From Epilithonimonas lactis (lineage in GTDB: Bacteria; Bacteroidota; Bacteroidia; Flavobacteriales; Weeksellaceae), in contig NZ_FOFI01000002.1 in NCBI RefSeq assembly GCF_900110605.1, positions 1-64,000 on the forward strand: 64,000 nucleotides of DNA, given 5' to 3'. Below are positions 27,371-36,461 of the stretch, one piece after another. The number at the start of each line of letters is the position of its first letter. The stretch's first letter is position 1. Both the position numbers and the translations under genes were made by a program. A model generated the notes under the pieces. That model was not told the origin of the DNA and did no database searches. It was given only the letters and a program-made list of their open reading frames with translations.

Positions 27371-27512
27371 AGCTGCAATAGGGATAGTAGTGGAAATCCT
27401 TTTTTTCTGCTGCCTTCGACTCCGCTGAGGCAGCAGAAAAAAAGATTGCAGCGGATAGCCCGACCCGAGTGGTGGCTGAGATTTGGCGAGGGGATTGCCC
27501 AAATTAGTGCAC
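27371..27512 (-). repeat. Dispersed palindromic element, copy with 17-bp perfect stem
   Basis: A 17-bp perfect stem (27399-27415 with 27428-27444) contains the T run and CTGCTGCC. Outside it, GTGGAAATCC and ATTGCAGCGGATAGCCCGAC match the flanks of the family in altered form. It fills most of the folB-nadA gap; nothing else is seen in 27223-27370 or 27513-27547. Confidence 0.65.
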
Positions 27513-27547
27513 AAAAAAACCCCATCACTAGGACAAGGTTTGTATTT

Positions 27548-28564
27548 TTATTTGATGCTTTTGGAAAGTTCCAACATGGCTTCTATCGGTTTCAAAGCTT
27601 TCAGGCGAATCTCTTCGTCCATTTTGATCTCGGGAAGTTCGTATTTCATGCACAGATAAAGTTTTTCCAGCGTATTTCGTTTCATGTAAAAACATTCGGA
27701 GCAGTTGCAGCTTTCGTCGAAAACAAGAGCTGGAATAAGTTCCTTGTGCGGCGCGCGCTTCCTCATCTCGTGAAGAATTCCTTCCTCTGTTGCGATGATG
27801 AACTGCTGACAATCGTCCTGTTCTACATAATTCAGAAGCGCTGAAGTGGAGCCGATGAAATGTGCCAATTCCAAAACCGGCGTTTCGCTTTCCGGATGCG
27901 CGATCAGTTTTGCATTCGGATGGTCGGCCAGCTGTTGTGCGATGCGCTCCATGGAAAATGCCTCGTGCACGATGCAGCTTCCGTCCCAAAGGATCATGTC
28001 GCGACCCGTTTTTTTGCTCAGATAACGCCCAAGATTCTTGTCCGGCGCGAAGATGATCGGACGGTCTTTTGGTAAAGCCTCGATGATCTGTTCTGCATTG
28101 GAACTTGTCACGATGATGTCCGAAGCGGCCTTGGTTTCTGCATTACAGTTGATGTAAGTGGCGACCAAAGCATTTGGATGTTGCTCGCGCATTTTGTTGA
28201 GTCCTTCTGCGGAACAACCGTCTGCCAAAGAACAACCCGCAAGCGTATCTGGCAACACTACTTTTTTGGTTGGATTAAGGATCTTCGCAGCTTCTGCCAT
28301 GAAGTGAACACCACAAAATGCGATCATATCGGCATCGGTTTCTTTGGCTTGTCTTGCCAATTGTAGAGAATCACCTAGGAAATCCGCGATGTCCTGAATT
28401 GGTCCTGGCTGATAATAATGCGCCAAGATCACGGCATTCTTCTCTTTTTTAAGGTCAAGGATTGCTTGCACTAGATCGTCTCCGGTGGGAATCGCAAATT
28501 CCTTAAGGTCTAGAAAGCCTTTGACGGGCATATTATTTATCGCTGTGTTTAAAGTATTTTCCAT
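27548..28564 (-). CDS. nadA: Quinolinate synthase NadA
   Basis: The 338-residue protein has [37 protein letters not shown], the cysteines of the iron-sulfur site (CG in the FCGVHF block, the second in [11 protein letters not shown]-following region, the last in CNCSECFYM) and HPESETPV. It condenses iminoaspartate with dihydroxyacetone phosphate to quinolinate in NAD synthesis, using a 4Fe-4S cluster. No nadB or nadC is adjacent. It follows gmk by 16 bases, so the two are likely one transcript. Confidence 0.96.
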   Translation of the reverse strand: MENTLNTAINNMPVKGFLDLKEFAIPTGDDLVQAILDLKKEKNAVILAHYYQPGPIQDIADFLGDSLQLARQAKETDADMIAFCGVHFMAEAAKILNPTKKVVLPDTLAGCSLADGCSAEGLNKMREQHPNALVATYINCNAETKAASDIIVTSSNAEQIIEALPKDRPIIFAPDKNLGRYLSKKTGRDMILWDGSCIVHEAFSMERIAQQLADHPNAKLIAHPESETPVLELAHFIGSTSALLNYVEQDDCQQFIIATEEGILHEMRKRAPHKELIPALVFDESCNCSECFYMKRNTLEKLYLCMKYELPEIKMDEEIRLKALKPIEAMLELSKSIK

Positions 28565-28580
28565 GATTTTGTGTCAGATT

Positions 28581-29147
28581 TTATTCGTTGATAAAGTTAT
28601 TAATTATTTTCTCGACTTCGGCTTTTGCCACATCAAGATCTGTGTTGATAATAATTTTATCGAAATGTTTTTGATAGGTCATTTCCTCGCCTGCTTTTTC
28701 CACTCTGGTTTTGATGGTTTCTGCGCAATCGGTATTTCTTTTTATCAATCTCTGTTCCAACTCGGCAATGCTTGGCGGCATCACAAAAATCGATAGCGCT
28801 TTGTCTCCGAAGATCTCCTTCAGCTTGATTCCACCTTTGACATCGACATCGAAGATCACAACTTTGCCTTGGCTCCAGATCCTTTCGACTTCGGACTTTA
28901 AAGTTCCGTAGTATTTGTCTGTGTAAACTTCTTCGAACTCCACGAATCCATCTTCCGATATTTTGGACCTGAATTCTTCTGGCGTCAGGAAATAATAATC
29001 TTCGGCGTGTTTTTCTTCGCCTCGCGGTTGTCTTGTAGTTGCAGAAATTGAGAAACAGAGTTCTGGCACAACCAACAAACCGTGTTTCACCAACGTTGTT
29101 TTTCCACTTCCGGATGGTGCGGAGAATATGATGACTTTTTGTTTCAT
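28581..29147 (-). CDS. gmk: Guanylate kinase
   Basis: The 188-residue protein has the P-loop SAPSGSGKTTL (residues 9-19), STTRQPRGEE for GMP binding, EEVYTDKYYGT and VIFDVDVKGG. It phosphorylates GMP to GDP. Length is normal. In many Bacteroidota gmk directly follows yicC; here an unknown 198-residue gene lies between. Confidence 0.97.
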   Translation of the reverse strand: MKQKVIIFSAPSGSGKTTLVKHGLLVVPELCFSISATTRQPRGEEKHAEDYYFLTPEEFRSKISEDGFVEFEEVYTDKYYGTLKSEVERIWSQGKVVIFDVDVKGGIKLKEIFGDKALSIFVMPPSIAELEQRLIKRNTDCAETIKTRVEKAGEEMTYQKHFDKIIINTDLDVAKAEVEKIINNFINE

Positions 29148-29198
29148 TCTTTTTGAGTTTTCTAATTTCTAATTCAAACTATAATAATGAATCAGTCT

Positions 29199-29795
29199 TT
29201 AAAATTCTATATTAAATTCTTTTCTGATATATTTCAAAATATCCACGAAATAATTGAGTTCGTCAATGTCTGGATAATGTTTCAAATAAGACTCAGGATT
29301 ACTATAATTAAATTCGTTTTGTTGTTGTCCAGATTTGTACTTTACTAAATATCCAGTTCCGTCTAAAACCATAATTGCATTTTTAATTTCAAAAACCCAA
29401 TCTTTTTCCTCTTCATCGTAAACAACTTGACTTTGATCCTTTTTATATTGAAAACATTCTTCGTTAGGAAGAAAACCGATATTTCTCGCTTTGATATTTA
29501 GGAATGATTGTTCTAAAGATTTTTCAGATTTTAGATTTGTAAGTTTTGGGTTTATCGGTTCAAACTCATCTTTGCTGATTTCTCTAGGAAAAAACCATTG
29601 GATTAGTTCTGCTTTCCAGATTTTATCTTCTTGATAGATTCTGAAAATATGTCCGCTGTTTGTTATTCCTCTGTCTTTATAAATTCTGATTTCAGTTTCT
29701 TTAAGCTCTGGTGGAATATTCGCTAACGAATCTACATTTTGTGATTTTAGAAATGTGAACAGGAAAAGCGATGAAAATATTAAAAAGAAACGCAT
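29199..29795 (-). CDS. Hypothetical secreted protein, 198 residues
   Basis: I do not recognise a family. It has a clear signal peptide (MRFFLIFSSLFLFTFLKSQ), then a soluble domain rich in aromatic and charged residues (GHIFRIYQEDKIWKAELIQW, YKKDQSQVVYDEEEKDWVFE). No catalytic motif is seen. It sits between yicC (21 bases) and gmk (51 bases), where these two are often neighbours, so it may be a lineage-specific insertion. Base composition appears more AT-rich than its neighbours. Confidence 0.7.
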   Translation of the reverse strand: MRFFLIFSSLFLFTFLKSQNVDSLANIPPELKETEIRIYKDRGITNSGHIFRIYQEDKIWKAELIQWFFPREISKDEFEPINPKLTNLKSEKSLEQSFLNIKARNIGFLPNEECFQYKKDQSQVVYDEEEKDWVFEIKNAIMVLDGTGYLVKYKSGQQQNEFNYSNPESYLKHYPDIDELNYFVDILKYIRKEFNIEF

Positions 29796-29816
29796 GTTAT
29801 ATGACAGTATTGCCTC

Positions 29817-30674
29817 TTACAAAACGTTCAACGTTTGCTCTTTAATCTTTTCTAAATCATCCTTCATCTCCACCACCAATTTCTGAATCTCGGAATGGTT
29901 GGCTTTCGAACCTAAAGTATTGATCTCACGTCCCATTTCCTGAGCAATGAAACCTAATTTTTTTCCATTGAAGTCCTCGTTTCTCATCACTTCAAGATAA
30001 TATTTGATGTGCTGTGAAAGACGAACTTTCTCTTCAGAAATATCCAATTTCTCAACAAAATAGACCATTTCCTGGTAATATCTGGTCTCATCGATATTTT
30101 CAAAATTCTTAAGCGCAGATTGATAACGGTCTTTGATCGGCTGGATTCTTTCTTCCTCATATTGACCGACCTGATTCAAATTATGCTCGATGTTCTGAAC
30201 GATCTTCTCAATTTCCTCAGCCAAATTATTCCCTTCTGTTTGACGGAATTCTATGAATTTGCTCACTGAATCCTGCACCACTGTGAGAAGTGACTTCCAT
30301 TCGTTTTCGTCCAGGTCAGAGTTTTTTGTGGATAGAACGTCTGGCATTCTCACAGCCATTTTTAGATATTCAAATTCTGGCGCGTCAGAAGCAACAGCTC
30401 TTAGCTGATCCATGTAGTTTTTAACGATATCCTCATTGATCTTCACATCATTACTGACTTCCAAACTTTCGCAATTGATGTAGCAATCTACTTTTCCACG
30501 AAGGATCTTATCATTGAGAAGTTTTCTGATCTCGAATTCTTTTTCTTTATATCTAAGCGGCGTCTTCACATTCAGATCGAAGTTCTTGCTGTTCAGCGAT
30601 TTGATGTCCACCGTTATTTTTGTGCCTTCATAAACAGTTTCGGCTCTCCCAAAACCTGTCATAGATAATATCAT
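29817..30674 (-). CDS. yicC: YicC family endoribonuclease-like protein
   Basis: The 285-residue protein begins MILSMTGFGRAETVYEGTKI, the YicC signature, and ends with the DUF1732 region (GKKLGFIAQEMGREINTLGSKANHSEI). The family has ribonuclease activity and, in E. coli, a role in small-RNA turnover and stationary-phase stress. It is the first gene of a minus-strand run toward gmk and nadA, with a TAnnTTTG element 20 bases upstream. Confidence 0.93.
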   Translation of the reverse strand: MILSMTGFGRAETVYEGTKITVDIKSLNSKNFDLNVKTPLRYKEKEFEIRKLLNDKILRGKVDCYINCESLEVSNDVKINEDIVKNYMDQLRAVASDAPEFEYLKMAVRMPDVLSTKNSDLDENEWKSLLTVVQDSVSKFIEFRQTEGNNLAEEIEKIVQNIEHNLNQVGQYEEERIQPIKDRYQSALKNFENIDETRYYQEMVYFVEKLDISEEKVRLSQHIKYYLEVMRNEDFNGKKLGFIAQEMGREINTLGSKANHSEIQKLVVEMKDDLEKIKEQTLNVL

Positions 30675-30694
30675 ATTTAATATTTATAAGATTG

Positions 30695-30702
30695 CAAAGA
30701 TA
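30695..30702 (-). promoter_or_regulatory. yicC promoter -7 element
   Basis: Minus-strand TATCTTTG, 20 bases before the ATG. A matching -33 TTG is not clear. Confidence 0.5.
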
Positions 30703-30790
30703 ATTAAAAAACTATTGTCGGGATGAAAATGACTTTGGTCGTGTTTTCCAAGATTTGCAGAGTTTTACCATCCCAGTAAACTAGAAACAT

Positions 30791-30819
30791 TATCTTTGCG
30801 CCCGAAAAAAAAAAAAAAA
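30791..30819 (+). promoter_or_regulatory. Promoter -7 element and poly(A) tract of the CotH-like gene
   Basis: TATCTTTG (30791-30798) matches TAnnTTTG. Seven bases after it begins a run of 15 A (30805-30819), so transcription would start at or next to a homopolymer. The ATG follows at 30826. Confidence 0.5.
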
Positions 30820-30825
30820 TAACCT

Positions 30826-32553
30826 ATGTATAAGTATTTATCTTTTATTTTAATAGCAATTAGCACTCAAATATTTGCTTCCACAATTGAAATCCCGAAA
30901 GAAAGTTACCGAATTGATAAAGTAAAAAGATTGATTGTATGCAATACAAATTTGAGTACTTTAAAATTCGATACGGAGTCCATCAAATTAAAGATGGAAA
31001 ATTCTGAATACAAAGTCCTGGATCAGGTTACCATTCTAAAAATTGGAATCAGATATACGATTGTATTGAATCAAAGTTTCGAAAGATACTCAATATACTT
31101 CACAGAATTGCCTTTGCTATATGTAGAATCAGATTCACAAATATCAGATTCACCTAAAGTCTTATCAAAAATAAGTCTTATAGAAAACAATGGGACGATC
31201 ACAACATCCAATGCAGGAATAGAATATCGAGGTGCAACCTCCCAAAATTACCCAAAAAAATCTTTTGAGATAGAATTTTGGAAAGACAACGCAGGGAGTG
31301 AGACGCTAGATATTTCACTTCTGGGAATGAGAGAAGACAAAGACTGGAACTTGCAGGCCATCTACAATGAGCCGTTGAAAATAACAAGTTCAACCGCCTG
31401 GGAAGTTTGGAAAAGAATAAGTACACTTTATTATATAGAACAAGAATCTAAAGCAAAATCTGGAGTCGACTCAAAATTTGCAGAAGTCTTCGTCAACAAT
31501 TCCTATCAAGGCATTTACGCCATTGCAGAAAAAATAGACCGGAAGCAATTGAAACTTAAAAAAAATAATGAAACCGAGATTCGCGGTGAGCTATACAAAG
31601 CTGATAGTTGGGAAACAACTGCATATTACGATTTGCCGCCGTTTGACAATACCTCAGAAACTTGGGGCGGTTTTGAGTACAAGTATCCAAAAGACCTGAG
31701 AGACTGGAGCAATCTTTATAATCTGCATAGTTTTGTGATCAACAGCGATGATGAAACCTTCTATTCTCAATATAAAGAAAAGTATGACAACAAAAATCTT
31801 ATAGATTATTTCATTTTTCTAAATCTAATGCGAGCCTCAGATAATACTGGAAAAAACGTCTACACTGCAAGATATGATAAGAATGGTAAATATTTCTTCA
31901 TTCCTTGGGATTTAGATGGCGTATTAGGAAGGGTTTGGGACAGTTCTGTGGAAAATGTAACCGCTGATATTTTGACAAATGGTCTTTATACCCGTCTTCT
32001 AAATGATTCAAGAGACGATGGTTTCCGTTCTGACCTCGACAAAAGATGGACAGAGTTGAGATCCAACACCATCACTGTTGACCATATCATGCAGATCCTG
32101 ATAGATAACTTTGATTATCTCAAGTCCAATGGTGCTTTGGAAAGAGACCAGATTGCCAATTCGGGAAGCACGATATCATCCGAATACGAGGAATTTCTAT
32201 ACATCAGAAAATGGCTGACAGAAAGGATCGCCTATCTGGATAAGACCTTTTTGTTTGAAAAAACAACAGTTATTCCTCCAACAGAAGAAATTAATAAAAA
32301 CGATTCCAAATTCCAGTTCTATCCAAATCCGGCAAAGAACTACATCTATTTCACCAATAAAAATGTCAAAGCTGAAAACACTTTCCTTGACATAGATATC
32401 TACACGATTGCAGGACGAAAAGTAAGGTCCGTTACTCAAAACCAAATGGACCAAAGCCTTTACATCGGTAATATCCCCAATGGTAATTACATTTTGAATA
32501 TAAAATCTGATGCTGGCATCAAGCAAAGTTTCAAATTGATCATCGACAAATAA
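30826..32553 (+). CDS. CotH-like protein kinase with T9SS type A sorting domain
   Basis: 575 residues: signal peptide ending IFAS, a beta domain, then a CotH region with EYRGATSQNYPKKSFEIEF, DWNLQAIYNEP, and the helical FLNLMRASDNTGKNVYTAR leading to KYFFIPWDLDGVLGRVWD, which holds the metal-binding WDLDG motif. CotH of Bacillus is a spore-coat kinase; bacterial relatives elsewhere are mostly uncharacterised and extracellular. The C-terminus (FQFYPNPAKNYIYF, then GNIPNGNYILNI and SFKLIIDK) is a T9SS type A signal, so it should be exported through SprA. Confidence 0.88.
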   Translation: MYKYLSFILIAISTQIFASTIEIPKESYRIDKVKRLIVCNTNLSTLKFDTESIKLKMENSEYKVLDQVTILKIGIRYTIVLNQSFERYSIYFTELPLLYVESDSQISDSPKVLSKISLIENNGTITTSNAGIEYRGATSQNYPKKSFEIEFWKDNAGSETLDISLLGMREDKDWNLQAIYNEPLKITSSTAWEVWKRISTLYYIEQESKAKSGVDSKFAEVFVNNSYQGIYAIAEKIDRKQLKLKKNNETEIRGELYKADSWETTAYYDLPPFDNTSETWGGFEYKYPKDLRDWSNLYNLHSFVINSDDETFYSQYKEKYDNKNLIDYFIFLNLMRASDNTGKNVYTARYDKNGKYFFIPWDLDGVLGRVWDSSVENVTADILTNGLYTRLLNDSRDDGFRSDLDKRWTELRSNTITVDHIMQILIDNFDYLKSNGALERDQIANSGSTISSEYEEFLYIRKWLTERIAYLDKTFLFEKTTVIPPTEEINKNDSKFQFYPNPAKNYIYFTNKNVKAENTFLDIDIYTIAGRKVRSVTQNQMDQSLYIGNIPNGNYILNIKSDAGIKQSFKLIIDK

Positions 32554-32612
32554 AAGTTACATTCGCCCTTTTCTTATGTGTCTTATCATGCTTTAGTTTT
32601 CATAGAAATCCT

Positions 32613-32620
32613 TATTTTTG
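32613..32620 (+). promoter_or_regulatory. lpxK promoter -7 element, almost leaderless
   Basis: TATTTTTG matches TAnnTTTG and ends seven bases before the ATG at 32627. Transcription starting 4-7 bases after the element would begin at or next to the start codon. Confidence 0.5.
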
Positions 32621-32626
32621 CAATCT

Positions 32627-33652
32627 ATGAAAAGATGGTATCTCTACCCCTTTTCCCTAGGTTATCATCTCGGAACTTCGATCAGAAACCGGATGTATGA
32701 TTGGGGATTATTTTCTTCTTCGAAATTCCGAACACCAATCATTGGTGTTGGTAATCTGTCCGTTGGCGGCAGTGGAAAATCACCGATGGTAATGTATTTG
32801 GCAGAATATCTCTCCAAATATTACAGAACAGGTGTTTTATCTCGCGGATACGGAAGGGTAACAAAAGGCTATGGCATTGTAAACTACGACAGCAATTACA
32901 AATTCGTTGGTGATGAGCCGATGCAACTATTCGAACGTTTCCGAAATCGTTTTGTGATCGGCGTTTGCGAAGACCGTGTTTTTGGTGCCAAGAAAATCAT
33001 CGAAGATATGGATCTGGAAGTTCTGCTTTTGGACGACAGCTACCAGCATCGTGCAATCAAACCTGGCATGAATCTTCTTTTGACGGATTACAATGATCCT
33101 TACTTCAAAGACTTCATCCTGCCAGCTGGCGATCTGAGAGAAAGCCGAAACGGAATGGGTCGCGCCAATATCATCATGGTAACCAAATGTCCGGACGACC
33201 TTACCGAGGAGAAAAAACAATATTACATTTCGAGAATCAGACCGCAGCATTACCAAAAGGTATTCTTCTCCGCAATTGCTTATGATGAGAACATCATGGG
33301 ACTCGATAGCATGATGCCCGTGAAAAATCTGGATTATTATGATGTATTGTTGATTACCGGAATTGCAAATCCTTCTCAATTATTAAAGGAGCTTGCGAAA
33401 TACAACAAAAAAGTCAAGCATCTTCAATACAAAGATCATCACAATTTCACAGATGATGACATCAAGAAAATCTCAGCTGAGTACAAAAAACTTGGTGAAT
33501 ACAAGGTCATCTTGACGACCGAAAAAGATTATGTGCGCCTCAAGACTTTTGATTATCTTCGAAATAAGATTTTCTACTGGCCGATCAATGTAGAGATCGA
33601 CAAGCGCGAGGACTTTAACCAGATCATTCAAAATTATGTTAGAAAAGTATAA
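32627..33652 (+). CDS. lpxK: Tetraacyldisaccharide 4'-kinase
   Basis: 341 residues from ATG 32627. The frame extends to a TTG at 32618 that is part of the promoter box, so the ATG is preferred. The P-loop GNLSVGGSGKSP has its lysine at residue 51; LLDDSYQHRAI and LLTDYNDPYF follow, as in LpxK. It phosphorylates the lipid A disaccharide at the 4' position on the inner membrane. Its stop overlaps the next gene by 17 bases, so the two are coupled. Confidence 0.95.
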   Translation: MKRWYLYPFSLGYHLGTSIRNRMYDWGLFSSSKFRTPIIGVGNLSVGGSGKSPMVMYLAEYLSKYYRTGVLSRGYGRVTKGYGIVNYDSNYKFVGDEPMQLFERFRNRFVIGVCEDRVFGAKKIIEDMDLEVLLLDDSYQHRAIKPGMNLLLTDYNDPYFKDFILPAGDLRESRNGMGRANIIMVTKCPDDLTEEKKQYYISRIRPQHYQKVFFSAIAYDENIMGLDSMMPVKNLDYYDVLLITGIANPSQLLKELAKYNKKVKHLQYKDHHNFTDDDIKKISAEYKKLGEYKVILTTEKDYVRLKTFDYLRNKIFYWPINVEIDKREDFNQIIQNYVRKV

Positions 33653-34448
33653 AGAGACAGCAGAATTCATCAAGAACATCATCGGAGAAACTCCAGATTT
33701 TGCAATCGTGTTGGGTTCTGGTTTAGGAAAACTTCAGCACGAGGTTGAGGCGATTCACACTTTAGATTACAAAGATATTCCGAACTTCCCACAGACCACA
33801 GTTGTGGGTCACGGCGGAAAGTTGATTTACGGGATTTTGGAAGGTAAAAAAGTATTGATGATGAGCGGCCGTTTTCATTATTACGAAGGTCATTCCATCG
33901 AAACTGTCACCTTTCCTTTCCGCGTTTTCCATTTGTTGGGAATCAAGAATTTGATTCTTTCCAATGCTTGTGGTGGCGTGAATCCAGACTTCAAAGTGGC
34001 TGATATTATGATCCTGACCGATCACATCAATATGTTGCCAGAACATCCATTGAGAGGAAAAAACCTCGACGAGTTCGGACCTCGTTTCGTAGATATGAGC
34101 GAACCGTACAACCGCAAAATGATCGAAATCGCAAAATCTGTAGCAGTTGACGAAAACATTGATGTCAAAGAAGGTGTGTACGTCGCTTTGACAGGACCAA
34201 CCTTTGAAACACCAGCAGAATACGGCATGATCAAAGCCATCGGCGGTGACGCGGTTGGAATGAGCACCGTTCCGGAAGTGATTGTTGCAAAACATCAAGG
34301 AATGGATTGCTTCTGTCTATCGATCATCACGGATCTAGGTGGACCTGATATTGCTTTCGCAGTTTCTCACGAGGAAGTTCTGGAAGCCGCCAACAAGGCG
34401 ATGCCAAATGTCATCAAGATTGTAAAAGGTCTGGTAAGGAATTACTAA
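33636..34448 (+). CDS. punA: Purine nucleoside phosphorylase (PNP family 2 type)
   Basis: The 270-residue protein has IVLGSGLG near residue 25, VVGHGGKL (phosphate), GRFHYYEGH, SNACGGVNP, ALTGPTFETPAEYGMIKAIGGDAVGMSTVPE, the last being the nucleoside-binding and signature region of trimeric PNPs. It splits purine nucleosides with phosphate into base and (deoxy)ribose-1-phosphate. Overlaps lpxK; a terminator follows. Confidence 0.93.
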   Translation: MLEKYKETAEFIKNIIGETPDFAIVLGSGLGKLQHEVEAIHTLDYKDIPNFPQTTVVGHGGKLIYGILEGKKVLMMSGRFHYYEGHSIETVTFPFRVFHLLGIKNLILSNACGGVNPDFKVADIMILTDHINMLPEHPLRGKNLDEFGPRFVDMSEPYNRKMIEIAKSVAVDENIDVKEGVYVALTGPTFETPAEYGMIKAIGGDAVGMSTVPEVIVAKHQGMDCFCLSIITDLGGPDIAFAVSHEEVLEAANKAMPNVIKIVKGLVRNY

Positions 34449-34471
34449 CTTTATTCAAAATGTAAATCATC

Positions 34472-34497
34472 AAGACAGCTTTTTTCGCTGTCTTTTT
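34472..34497 (+). terminator. Terminator after the nucleoside phosphorylase gene
   Basis: AAGACAGC and GCTGTCTT arms followed by a T run. Confidence 0.8.
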
Positions 34498-34548
34498 AAT
34501 TTCATTTAACATAATATTCATAACTTCGTTCATCAAAATTTAAAAATA

Positions 34549-35064
34549 ATGAAGAGGATTTTAATTTATCTGTTACTAATGGTTTTCCAATTTGGATTTT
34601 CTCAGGAAGTTCCAAAAGTTCTGAAAACCAAATTTTCCAAAGAAGCTTTAGCTCAAAAATTATAAGATACAAACGGGAAAGAGATCTCTATGACCGAAAT
34701 CCTGAAGCAACACAAAGGCAAAGTTGTCATTCTGGATTTCTGGGCTGGCTGGTGCAGAGATTGCCTCAAAGCATTTCCGAAAGCCAAGGAATTGGAAGAA
34801 AAGAATCCCAACGTCAACTTCGTTTTTCTTTCATTGGAGCGCTCTAAAGATGGTTTTTTGAAAAGCCTTGACAAGCACGAGATGACCAACAAAGAAAATT
34901 ATTGGTTCGCGTCTGGCTGGAAGAATGATTTCAACAATTACATCGACCTCAACTGGATCCCAAGATATATCGTCGTGGATCAAAAATCCGACATTGCAAA
35001 ATATTACGCGATCTCGCCCGAAGATCCGGAGATTCAAACCACGATTGACAAGCTTACCAAATAA
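34549..35064 (+). pseudogene. Periplasmic thioredoxin-like gene with an in-frame stop
   Basis: From ATG 34549 the frame encodes a signal peptide (MKRILIYLLLMVFQFGFSQ) and continues KVLKTKFSKEALAQKL, then TAA at codon 39 (34663-34665). It then resumes in the same frame as DTNGKEISMTEILKQHKGK and a thioredoxin domain with FWAGWCRDCLKAFP (CxxC motif) and WIPRYIVVD. A one-base change (for example GAA to TAA) explains the break. The downstream ATG at 34690 could give a 124-residue cytoplasmic protein without the signal peptide. The rest is undamaged, so the stop is recent, an error in the assembly, or read through. Confidence 0.8.
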
Positions 35065-35070
35065 CATCAA

Positions 35071-35100
35071 CTTCCCGAAAATTTTCGGGATTTTTTTTTG
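35071..35100 (+). terminator. Terminator after the thioredoxin-like gene
   Basis: TCCCGAAAA and TTTTCGGGA arms followed by a run of T. Confidence 0.8.
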
Positions 35101-35147
35101 ATTAAATTTGTCGTAAAATATCCCACATTTTTATAGTAATTTTTATG

Positions 35148-35231
35148 GCAGCTATTTCCGCCTTCCGTTCCCAATCTTTTTGCCTTGGCTTTTCCAGCCA
35201 CAAAAAAGGATTTCCACTCAAGTCGGGCTGC
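35148..35231 (+). repeat. Dispersed palindromic element, copy with GCAGC/GCTGC outer stem
   Basis: The outer stem is GCAGC (35148-35152) with GCTGC (35227-35231). Inside are the conserved CCGCCTTCCGTTCCCAATC and GGATTTCCACTCAAGTCGGG blocks around a variable arm (TTTTTG, GGCT with AGCC, CAAAAA). It is followed by TTTGTCATA, as is the copy at 44011. Confidence 0.75.
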
Positions 35232-35273
35232 GAGATTTGTCATAATAACAAACTTTCTACAATAAATTAACGA

Positions 35274-36359
35274 ATGCAACCTCAACGCAAAATAATCCAC
35301 GTAGATATGGACGCCTTCTATGCTTCCGTAGAACAGCTCGATGACCCGAGTCTGCGTGGAAAAGCCATTGCTGTTGGTGGTGGACATCGTGGTGTAGTAT
35401 CAGCAGCAAGTTATGAAGCTCGGAAATTTGGAGTTCGGTCTGCGATGCCAAGTAAAACGGCGAGAGAAAGATGTCCGCATCTCATTTTTGTAAAACCGAG
35501 ATTTGCCCGATACAAAGAGATATCCAGCAAAATCAGAAGCATCTTCCACGAATACACAGACTTGGTAGAACCGCTTTCTCTGGACGAGGCTTACCTAGAT
35601 GTTACCGAAAACAAAAAAGACATCGAGTCGGCGAATGACATTGCAAGGGAAATAAGAAAACGGATTTTTGAGGAAACGGGATTGACGGCTTCGGCTGGAA
35701 TTTCTGTCAATAAGTTTTTGGCGAAAGTGGCTTCCGACATCAATAAACCAAACGGACAGAAAACGATTCATCCAACCAAGATAGATGAGTTTTTGGAAAA
35801 TCTTCCGATTGAGAAATTCTACGGTGTTGGAAAAGTGACTGCGAACAGGATGCACACGTTGCACATCTTCAAAGGTTCTGATTTGAAGGCGAAATCTCTG
35901 GACGAACTGGAAAAACTCTTCGGAAAATCAGGACGATATTATTATAATGTGGTCCGCGGAATTCACAATGGAGAAGTGAAACCGAATAGAATCCAGAAAA
36001 GTGTGGCGGTGGAAAGAACATTTTGGGACGACATCAATGAAGATGATGAAGTGGACCAGAAATTAAAGTCATTAAGTCTGGAACTGGAAGAACGGCTTGG
36101 CAAAAAAGAAATCAAAGGGAAGACCTTGACTTTGAAAATCAAATACAAAGATTTCACGCTTTATACGAGAAGCAAAACGCAGGAACTTTATTTCGAAAAT
36201 GCGGAAAAGTTCTACAACACGGCGAAACAACTTTGGGAACTGCGACCTTTTGACAAGGCAATTCGACTGCTTGGACTTTCTTTGTCCAATCTTAATACAG
36301 ACGAGAAAAAGCAGGTTTCTGTTCAGTTGAAGATTCCTTTTGCTGAGTTTGATGATTAG
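35274..36359 (+). CDS. dinB: DNA polymerase IV
   Basis: The 361-residue Y-family polymerase has HVDMDAFYASVEQ near residue 10 (catalytic Asp), SLDEAYLDV with the SxDE catalytic pair, and SAGISVNKFLAK. The HhH segment PIEKFYGVGKVTANRM and the little-finger domain follow (KSVAVERTFWDDI). It performs translesion synthesis past damaged bases. It ends with IPFAEFDD and appears to lack a typical beta-clamp QLxLF tail, although QVSVQLKIPF may serve. No SOS box was identified. Confidence 0.95.
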   Translation: MQPQRKIIHVDMDAFYASVEQLDDPSLRGKAIAVGGGHRGVVSAASYEARKFGVRSAMPSKTARERCPHLIFVKPRFARYKEISSKIRSIFHEYTDLVEPLSLDEAYLDVTENKKDIESANDIAREIRKRIFEETGLTASAGISVNKFLAKVASDINKPNGQKTIHPTKIDEFLENLPIEKFYGVGKVTANRMHTLHIFKGSDLKAKSLDELEKLFGKSGRYYYNVVRGIHNGEVKPNRIQKSVAVERTFWDDINEDDEVDQKLKSLSLELEERLGKKEIKGKTLTLKIKYKDFTLYTRSKTQELYFENAEKFYNTAKQLWELRPFDKAIRLLGLSLSNLNTDEKKQVSVQLKIPFAEFDD

Positions 36360-36364
36360 CTTAA

Positions 36365-36446
36365 AAACACAAAGTCCGCAAATATTTTTTTGAATTATTT
36401 GAAAACATTTTAAGATTCGCAAGGACGCTTACGCTCAGCTAAGAGA
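36365..36446 (+). repeat. Dispersed repeat family B, copy 2
   Basis: AACACAAAGTCCGCAAAT, an AT-rich middle, then GATTCGCAAGGACGCTTACG and CTCAGCTAAGAGA. A family C copy follows 15 bases later. Confidence 0.7.
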
Positions 36447-36461
36447 TTGGGAATAATTATT

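Noticed and set aside
27528-27989. 153-codon minus-strand frame overlapping nadA
   Set aside because: It is a shadow in another frame of nadA, whose motifs are clear, and its sequence is full of Arg/Gly/His as is typical of shadows.
33762-34298. 178-codon antisense frame inside the purine nucleoside phosphorylase gene
   Set aside because: The frame lies wholly within a well-supported gene and has the His/Cys/Phe-rich make-up of a shadow.
35148-35231. Integron attC site or transposon end
   Set aside because: Although palindromic with variable arms, it lacks the attC core sites (RYYYAAC/GTTRRRY pattern) and no integrase or transposase gene is present.
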